A stretch of 17,095 nucleotides of DNA from positions 1 to 17,095 of the forward strand of contig JAEWRF010000030.1 in the NCBI GenBank assembly GCA_023460155.1, written 5' to 3'. Shown one piece after another: positions 13,135 to 17,095 of this stretch. Source of the DNA: Bacillota bacterium (GTDB taxonomy: Bacteria; Bacillota; Clostridia; Oscillospirales; Acutalibacteraceae). Position 1 is the first letter of the stretch. Each line of letters starts with the position of its first letter. Both the position numbers and the translations under genes were made by a program. The notes beneath the pieces are model-generated. The model was given only the letters and a program-made list of their open reading frames with translations. It searched no databases and was not told where the DNA came from.

Positions 13135-13935
13135 TTACCGGTCTTTAAACATGATTTTCAGCCCGACGAATTTTTCAGCCGTAAGCGTGATCGCAAGCGA
13201 CAAAAGAATCAGAATCGTTGAAATAGCCGCAAGCGTCGGGTCAAACGAAAACTCCATGTAGTTCATGATGCGGACCGGCAGAGTGACAAAGGTCGGGGAG
13301 CTAAGAAGATTGCTCAGCACCGCCTCGTCGAAGGAGAACAGGAACGCGAGAATCGCGCCTGAGATGACACCCGGCTGAATGATCGGCAGGGTGACCCGGA
13401 AAAACGTATGCATCGGCGAAGCCCCGAGGCTTGCGGCCGCATCCTCCAGTTCCCAGTCGTAGCCGGAAAGCGTCGCGATGACGTTCCGCACGATATACGG
13501 GAAGATAATCACGGCATGTCCCACAAGGATCTGAACAAACGAAGAGATTCCGTTGACATTGCTGCCGATTTGCAGGAGCACGAAAGCAAACGTAATAGAA
13601 GGGACATACATCGGCGAGGAAAAAAGCGCCGAAAGGAAAGAGCGGCCTTTAAATTTGTATCGCCCAACGCTTAAAGCCGCCGTAATCCCCAGAAAAACAT
13701 CGATCGCCGTGGCGGCAATCCCAACCAGAAGACTGTCGCCGAAGCCGCTCAAAAAATTCGTCTGCGAATTGAAAATGTTGTGATACCACTCCAGGGAAAA
13801 GCCCTTCGGCGGGAACATCACCAGAGCGGTCGGGCTGAATGAAGCCAGGATGATAACAACCAGAGGAAGCATCAGGAACACGAACACAAGACACGCAAAG
13901 ATTTTCAGCGGCCAGTTCAGTTTGCGCTCATTCAC
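13135..13935 (-). CDS. PotC-like ABC transporter permease
   Basis: This ~266-aa inner-membrane permease of the PotC type has about six hydrophobic helices. The first is IFACLVFVFLMLPLVVIILA and the last ISTILILLSLAITL. The ATPase-coupling EAA-type loop is present (AAASLGASPMHTFFRVTLP, then a Gly after PIIQP). I prefer GTG at 13935 because GGGGG lies eight bases upstream; its start overlaps the end of the preceding permease gene (stop 13928-13930), indicating translational coupling. Longer starts at 13944 and 13950 are possible. It forms the transmembrane channel with the permease at 13928-14764. Confidence 0.92.
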   Translation of the reverse strand: MNERKLNWPLKIFACLVFVFLMLPLVVIILASFSPTALVMFPPKGFSLEWYHNIFNSQTNFLSGFGDSLLVGIAATAIDVFLGITAALSVGRYKFKGRSFLSALFSSPMYVPSITFAFVLLQIGSNVNGISSFVQILVGHAVIIFPYIVRNVIATLSGYDWELEDAAASLGASPMHTFFRVTLPIIQPGVISGAILAFLFSFDEAVLSNLLSSPTFVTLPVRIMNYMEFSFDPTLAAISTILILLSLAITLTAEKFVGLKIMFKDR

Positions 13936-14764
13936 GCTTTTCACCCCCAACCCGTTTGTTCAGCCCCGACGTCATGACATTGGAAACCACCAGGAACAGC
14001 AGAATGATGCCCATCAGGATATAGCTCAGCGCACAGGCAAAGCTCCAGTTAAACTCAACATTGATCTGCTGGTAGATCATGGTGCTCATCATGCGGAATT
14101 TGGAGCCGCCCAGCAGCTGCGGCGTAACATAGGAAGTCATGCTTAAAATAAAAACGATGATACAGCCGGAAATGGCGCCGGGAGAGCTGAGCGGAAGCGT
14201 GACCTTAAAAAATGTTGCAACAGGTCCGCATCCGAGGCTGCTCGCCGCCAATTCGACATTATCATCGATGGTGTTCAGAATACTGGTGACGGAAAAAATC
14301 ATGTAGGGCAGAAGCAGATGAACAAGACCGATAATCACGGCCTTATTGGTGTTCATGATCACGAGCGGACTGTGAATCAAGCCGCACGCAAGCAAAAACT
14401 GGTTCAGCAAACCGTTGTTGCCCAAAACGACCATCCAGCCGTAGGAACGCACGACGGAACTGACAAGGAACGGGAAAATTACGACGATCATCAGCAGAGT
14501 TTTAAACTTCGACTGCGTTCTCGCCAGATAATAGGCCGTCGGATACCCCACAAGCAGCGTAATCAGCATGACCGCGAGAGAAATCCAGACCGTTGTCCAC
14601 AAAATATCTAGATAAAACCCGTCGCTGAAAAATTTCTGATAATACTTCAGTCCGTCCGCCTGCAAAGAGGAAACCAGAATCAAAAGCAGGGGAAGGATAA
14701 AAAACAAGATCAGCGCCAGAACCGCCGGGAAAGCGGACAGCATTATTCTTTTCTTTCGACTCAT
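13928..14764 (-). CDS. PotB-like ABC transporter permease
   Basis: This 278-aa permease is the first gene of the operon. It begins with a basic cytoplasmic segment (MSRKKRIMLSAF) and a strong first helix (AVLALILFFILPLLLILVSS), followed by about five more helices. The EAA-type coupling loop is visible (ELAASSLGCGPVATFFKVTL). ATG at 14764 is spaced nine bases from AAGGGA and is better than the TTG at 14770. It pairs with the PotC-like permease, with which it overlaps by 8 bp. The operon order is permease, permease, ATPase, binding protein, M20 hydrolase, ade, which differs from the classic potABCD order. Confidence 0.92.
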   Translation of the reverse strand: MSRKKRIMLSAFPAVLALILFFILPLLLILVSSLQADGLKYYQKFFSDGFYLDILWTTVWISLAVMLITLLVGYPTAYYLARTQSKFKTLLMIVVIFPFLVSSVVRSYGWMVVLGNNGLLNQFLLACGLIHSPLVIMNTNKAVIIGLVHLLLPYMIFSVTSILNTIDDNVELAASSLGCGPVATFFKVTLPLSSPGAISGCIIVFILSMTSYVTPQLLGGSKFRMMSTMIYQQINVEFNWSFACALSYILMGIILLFLVVSNVMTSGLNKRVGGEKRE

Positions 14765-14770
14765 CCACAA

Positions 14771-14945
14771 CCGTCCCTTCAGCTAATAACAAAAAACACC
14801 TGCCGCTATTTCCCATAGAAACGAAATAACGACAAATGTTTTCTATCAGGAATCATGCTACAACGAAATACTAGAACTGTTTTTCAGACTATATTCAAAA
14901 TTAACAAAAACGGAGCCTGCTTTTTGGAACTCTTTCATTTTATTC
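14771..14945 (-). promoter_or_regulatory. Long 5' leader of the transporter operon
   Basis: About 175 bases separate the promoter at 14946-14974 from the first start codon, more than translation needs. I see no reading frame and no match to the purine-riboswitch core I could recognise. Features present are a stem of ATAGAAA/TTTCTAT (14815-14821/14840-14846) and a near-repeat of TATAGACTGAA and TATAGTCTGAA on the minus strand. A regulatory RNA is possible but unproven. Confidence 0.35.
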
Positions 14946-14974
14946 AGTCTATAGGTTTGTGCGGACTTTGTCAA
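14946..14974 (-). promoter_or_regulatory. Sigma-A promoter of the transporter/M20/ade operon
   Basis: On the minus strand -35 TTGACA (14969-14974) is a perfect match, and -10 TAGACT (14946-14951) matches four of six positions at the ideal 17-bp spacing. It lies directly after the stop of the lipoprotein gene at 14993, so the operon has its own promoter. Confidence 0.7.
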
Positions 14975-14992
14975 GTACTTATTCCGCAAACG

Positions 14993-15691
14993 TCAGCGAA
15001 CAGCAACCGCACTGCCGCCGTTGGAGCTTACCGCGGAACTGCTTTTGGCACCGGCACTCAGGTCGACCGGATACAGCGCCGTTTTGAACATCTGATTTGT
15101 TTTCCCATCGCGGTACCGGAGCGTGGCCTTGGCCGACGGAGCGCCGCTGGCGATCTGGTAAGCGGTAACCCCAGCCCCGATTCGGGACAAAAGCGAGGAA
15201 TCGCAGGAAGCGTCATACTGCCGCACCGTATCGTACTGTGCCTTATCAACCACCAGAGTGATTTCCGAAAAATCATTGCTGTAAAGAATACCGTGAATGA
15301 ACGGAAAATCACTGCAGTTCTGTAAGCCCTGCAGGGCCCGGATGGTCTGCTGACGGGTATCGATTACCAGCTGCTGGCGGACAGCCTTCGACATTTTATA
15401 GGTGACGGAGCCGTCCTTGTTCTGCGCGACGTTTTCCACTCCGCTTTTCTGCGCGGCCGCCCGGATGTCGTCAACGCTCTGCCCCGCGAACAGAGACGCG
15501 GGAAGCGTCACGGTATCGGTGAGAGCAGGGGCCGCGGAGCTTGCCGGATTCCCCGGCACCGCGTCAAAGGTAACCGCCCGGGCGGAGACGCCGGAAGAAA
15601 CGGCGGAGGCGGAAACAGCGGAAACGGCCTGGGAGCAGGCCGTCAGGATCAGAAATACCGCGCTTGTCAAAATAAGAAGAAGCCTTTTCAT
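14993..15691 (-). CDS. Lipoprotein of unknown function
   Basis: This 232-aa secreted protein has a signal peptide (MKRLLLILTSAVFLILTACS) and lipobox Cys19 (LTAC), then a Ser/Ala/Val-rich linker to about residue 60. The globular part has DTVTLPASLFAGQSVDDI, KDGSVTYKMSKAVRQQL, EITLVVDKAQYDT and AKATLRYRDGK. The TLP-SLF and GSVTYKM-KA pattern resembles a group of clostridial lipoproteins of unknown function; this is from memory. GGAGGG lies just upstream of the ATG at 15691; an ATG four codons earlier is less likely. It is the third gene after two small genes on the same strand, 40 bp downstream, and ends 18 bp before the next operon's -35 box. Confidence 0.75.
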   Translation of the reverse strand: MKRLLLILTSAVFLILTACSQAVSAVSASAVSSGVSARAVTFDAVPGNPASSAAPALTDTVTLPASLFAGQSVDDIRAAAQKSGVENVAQNKDGSVTYKMSKAVRQQLVIDTRQQTIRALQGLQNCSDFPFIHGILYSNDFSEITLVVDKAQYDTVRQYDASCDSSLLSRIGAGVTAYQIASGAPSAKATLRYRDGKTNQMFKTALYPVDLSAGAKSSSAVSSNGGSAVAVR

Positions 15692-15731
15692 TGTTCCCTC
15701 CATGTCGTGCCTTGTCTCCCGTGGGGGATGC

Positions 15732-15992
15732 CTATTTCAGCACGCTGAATTTCGACTTTTTTACCATTTCCTGATAATAGCGGCACTGAGCGGCACAGAC
15801 GCGCCTGATTTGGATGCCGATCATGCCGTCGGCGTCGTAGCACGCGAAATCCATGACACGCTTTGAAATATCAAGGTGAATGTCGGCCTTCGGGCAGTAA
15901 AAGCGGTACACGGCTTCCGCATCGTTTTCCGTGGGGTATTTGCTTCTTTTAAAATATTCCTGACAGGGCAGAAGATCTTTTGCACCATCCAT
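15732..15992 (-). CDS. Small protein of unknown function
   Basis: This 86-aa reading frame (ATG at 15992; GGTGAT upstream) follows the 96-aa gene by 20 bp. It contains YPTENDAEAVYRFYCPKADI, MDFACYDADGMIGIQIRRVC and AAQCRYYQEMV, with five cysteines and no signal peptide or membrane segment. I recognise no family. Tight spacing within a three-gene unit that ends in a lipoprotein gene supports its being real. An overlapping frame in the same region is a shadow. Confidence 0.6.
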   Translation of the reverse strand: MDGAKDLLPCQEYFKRSKYPTENDAEAVYRFYCPKADIHLDISKRVMDFACYDADGMIGIQIRRVCAAQCRYYQEMVKKSKFSVLK

Positions 15993-16012
15993 CTGTTCAT
16001 CACCCGCCCCTG

Positions 16013-16303
16013 TTATAATTTCGGCCTGCCGGAAATCTCCCTGACAAACCGGTCGAGCTCCGAGCCCCGGATCGGCGCAATATAATATTTCCTCCGCCGG
16101 GCATCAAAAATGATGCTTCCCCCGATCGAATGGATCCGGGCATCCGCCTCATGAAAACGCATGACCCCCCGCAGGGCGCCGCGAAGGTATTCCTTGAGCT
16201 TTTCCGCGCCGGAATACGTGGCCATCGGCGGAAACAGGATCGTCTTTTTCTCAATGACCGCATAGTTGATAAATCTGCCCGCAGCAAGGAATCCGTCGTC
16301 CAT
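16013..16303 (-). CDS. Small protein of unknown function
   Basis: This is a 96-aa protein starting at ATG 16303, with AAGGG seven bases upstream. The open frame continues further upstream, but only through sequence antisense to the repeat-containing lipoprotein gene and the promoter. The sequence contains FINYAVIEKKTILFPPMATY, KLKEYLRGALRGVMRF and GGSIIFDARRRKYYIAPIRG, with a helix-strand-strand character and a basic C-terminus (SELDRFVREIS). No family is recognised. It is the first gene behind the consensus promoter at 16344-16372 and is probably co-transcribed with the 86-aa gene and the lipoprotein. Confidence 0.6.
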   Translation of the reverse strand: MDDGFLAAGRFINYAVIEKKTILFPPMATYSGAEKLKEYLRGALRGVMRFHEADARIHSIGGSIIFDARRRKYYIAPIRGSELDRFVREISGRPKL

Positions 16304-16343
16304 TTTAAAGCCCTTCGCCCATCCAGCTGTAATGTTTGGATTT

Positions 16344-16372
16344 AATTTACACCCGCTGAAACAAAATGTCAA
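16344..16372 (-). promoter_or_regulatory. Sigma-A promoter of the small-gene/lipoprotein unit
   Basis: On the minus strand -35 TTGACA (16367-16372) and -10 TAAATT (16344-16349) are separated by 17 bp and lie about 40 bases before the ATG at 16303. The remainder of the divergent gap up to 16487 has an ACGAAC/GTTCGT inverted repeat around 16431-16450 but no clear plus-strand promoter. Confidence 0.75.
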
Positions 16373-16487
16373 CGACGGCGGCGCGCCGTCGAAGCGGATG
16401 TATCGGCCGCCCGTTTCTGGAGAAGATAGTACGAACCTGAGAACGTTCGTCCGCAGGGAGAAGAACAAAAGAAAGGAGGCAAATTCC

Positions 16488-16808
16488 TTGAAAAAAAGAG
16501 TATTTCCAATGGTTCTGACCGTCATTTGTCTGATGGCGGTTTTTGTGCTGCTCTGCAGCGGATGCAGAAAAACACGTTCTGACAGCAGTTCCGGTGTCAG
16601 CAGTGCCGTTTCGGGTACCGTCTCCGGTATGGAATCCGCCGGAGGCAAGGCGGGCAGCGCACTTTCCAGCGCCATTTCCGGCGCGGAATCCGCCGGAGGC
16701 AAGGCGGGCAGCGCACTTTCCAGCGCTATCTCCGGCGCGGAATCCGCGGGCGGCAAGGCGGGCAGCGCACTTACCAGCACCGTTTCCAGCCTTGGGTCCG
16801 GAAAATAA
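16488..16808 (+). CDS. Small lipoprotein with 18-residue tandem repeats
   Basis: This 106-aa protein starts with TTG at 16488, eight bases after a perfect AAAGGAGG. The signal peptide (MKKRVFPMVLTVICLMAVFV, then LLCSGC) has its lipobox Cys at residue 26. The mature part is almost only Ser, Gly, Ala, Glu and Lys, in three copies of ESAGGKAGSALSSAISGA. Eighteen residues equal five alpha-helical turns, so each residue type would fall on the same face if helical, although the glycines argue for flexibility. No catalytic residue is present; a spacer, adhesive or surface role is possible but unsupported. It is divergent from the 96-aa gene and precedes the metallophosphoesterase gene on the same strand. 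Confidence 0.7.
   Translation: MKKRVFPMVLTVICLMAVFVLLCSGCRKTRSDSSSGVSSAVSGTVSGMESAGGKAGSALSSAISGAESAGGKAGSALSSAISGAESAGGKAGSALTSTVSSLGSGK
16631..16792 (+). repeat. Three 54-bp tandem repeats within the small lipoprotein gene
   Basis: Copies start at 16631, 16685 and 16739, exactly 54 bp apart. Copies 1 and 2 differ at only two positions, both synonymous; copy 3 matches well for its first two thirds and then diverges. High DNA identity points to recent expansion. The copy number could vary between strains. Confidence 0.9.
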
Positions 16809-16899
16809 GTGTATCAAATTTCAGGAAGCCGCCAAATCATGCACGATTTCCGGTCTTGCGCATTGATCGGCAGTTTCCTGCTTTTATCGGAGCAGAATT

Positions 16900-17095
16900 A
16901 TGTCCACTTACAGCCACCTGAGCAAAATATTCCGAACCGCCATGGAAATTCCCTTCGATGATTCCTCGAAAATCGTCCTGATCAGCGACTGCCACAAAGG
17001 CGACGGCAGCTGGGTCGACGATTTTATTCACAACCAGAATCTGTACTACTGCGCGCTGAAATATTATTACAAAAACGGGTTTACCTATATCGACC
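16900..17095 (+). CDS. Metallophosphoesterase, N-terminal part (cut by window edge)
   Basis: ATG at 16900, with CGGAG seven bases upstream, opens a frame that continues past the window end (65 codons visible). The start MSTYSHLSKIFRTAMEIPFD leads into KIVLISDCHKGDGSWVDDF, where the D-x-H of SDCHKG is the first metal-binding motif of calcineurin-like phosphoesterases. NQNLYYCALKYYYKNGFTYI follows, where such proteins continue to a GD-x-E motif beyond the window. It has no signal peptide in the visible part. The substrate is unknown. It follows the repeat lipoprotein by about 90 bp without an obvious terminator. Confidence 0.8.
   Translation, partial: MSTYSHLSKIFRTAMEIPFDDSSKIVLISDCHKGDGSWVDDFIHNQNLYYCALKYYYKNGFTYID

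Noticed and set aside
14771..14945. Purine riboswitch upstream of the transporter/ade operon
   Set aside because: I could not find the conserved junction and loop motifs of the purine class in the leader, so it is listed only as an unexplained leader.
16304..16780. N-terminal extension of the 96-aa gene with PALPPADSAPE repeats
   Set aside because: This extension is antisense to the repeat-containing lipoprotein gene and crosses the promoter at 16344-16372. The ATG at 16303 has a proper ribosome binding site, so the longer frame is a shadow of the 54-bp repeats.

Overview
The window looks like a chromosome segment of a spore-forming Clostridia (Firmicutes), probably of the Oscillospiraceae/Ruminococcaceae type. 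The evidence is a CotJC spore-coat gene fragment, mixed ATG/GTG/TTG starts behind strong purine-rich ribosome binding sites, clostridial-style lipoproteins, and moderate GC with AT-rich accessory stretches. The genus cannot be fixed from the sequence alone.

Region 1 (1-4243) is the end of an integrated mobile element. It carries a replication-initiator gene with an iteron-like repeat array inside its coding sequence, a divergent phage-type control region (Cro-like and CI-like HTH proteins around a consensus promoter with operator-like dyads), a DUF4258/YgiT-type putative toxin-antitoxin pair, and a 532-residue large serine recombinase resembling SprA of phage SPbeta. The recombinase ends 18 bp before coding sequence for CotJC resumes in mid-protein (4244-4669). 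The element therefore sits inside cotJC, and the 5' half of the gene should lie beyond the far end of the element. This resembles SPbeta in spsM and skin in sigK, where an element splits a sporulation gene and is excised during sporulation.

Region 2 (4640-7450) is a partly decayed zone. A ~95-bp direct repeat, made of the cotJC 3' end and its terminator, occurs at 4643 and 6244. A 58-bp relic of the adenine deaminase 3' end lies at 4780. Between the repeats are a 97-aa beta-rich protein, a 75-codon gene with a good promoter but an ATT in the start position, and a small cysteine-containing gene broken by a one-base frameshift. A 287-aa protein of unknown function without a clear start follows. 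The arrangement suggests an old duplication or insertion at the original cotJC/ade junction.

Region 3 (7451-14974, minus strand) is an apparent operon read from a consensus promoter at 14946-14974. It encodes two PotB/PotC-type permeases, a PotA-type ATPase, a PotD-type lipoprotein, an M20 amidohydrolase of the AbgB type and an adenine deaminase. Together they could import a small nitrogenous compound, hydrolyse an amide bond and deaminate a purine product; the real substrate is unknown. Hairpins flank the binding-protein gene and the M20/ade junction.

Region 4 (14993-17095) holds a minus-strand group of two small unknown proteins and a lipoprotein behind a second consensus promoter, a divergent small lipoprotein with three 18-residue repeats encoded by 54-bp tandem repeats, and the start of a metallophosphoesterase cut by the window edge.
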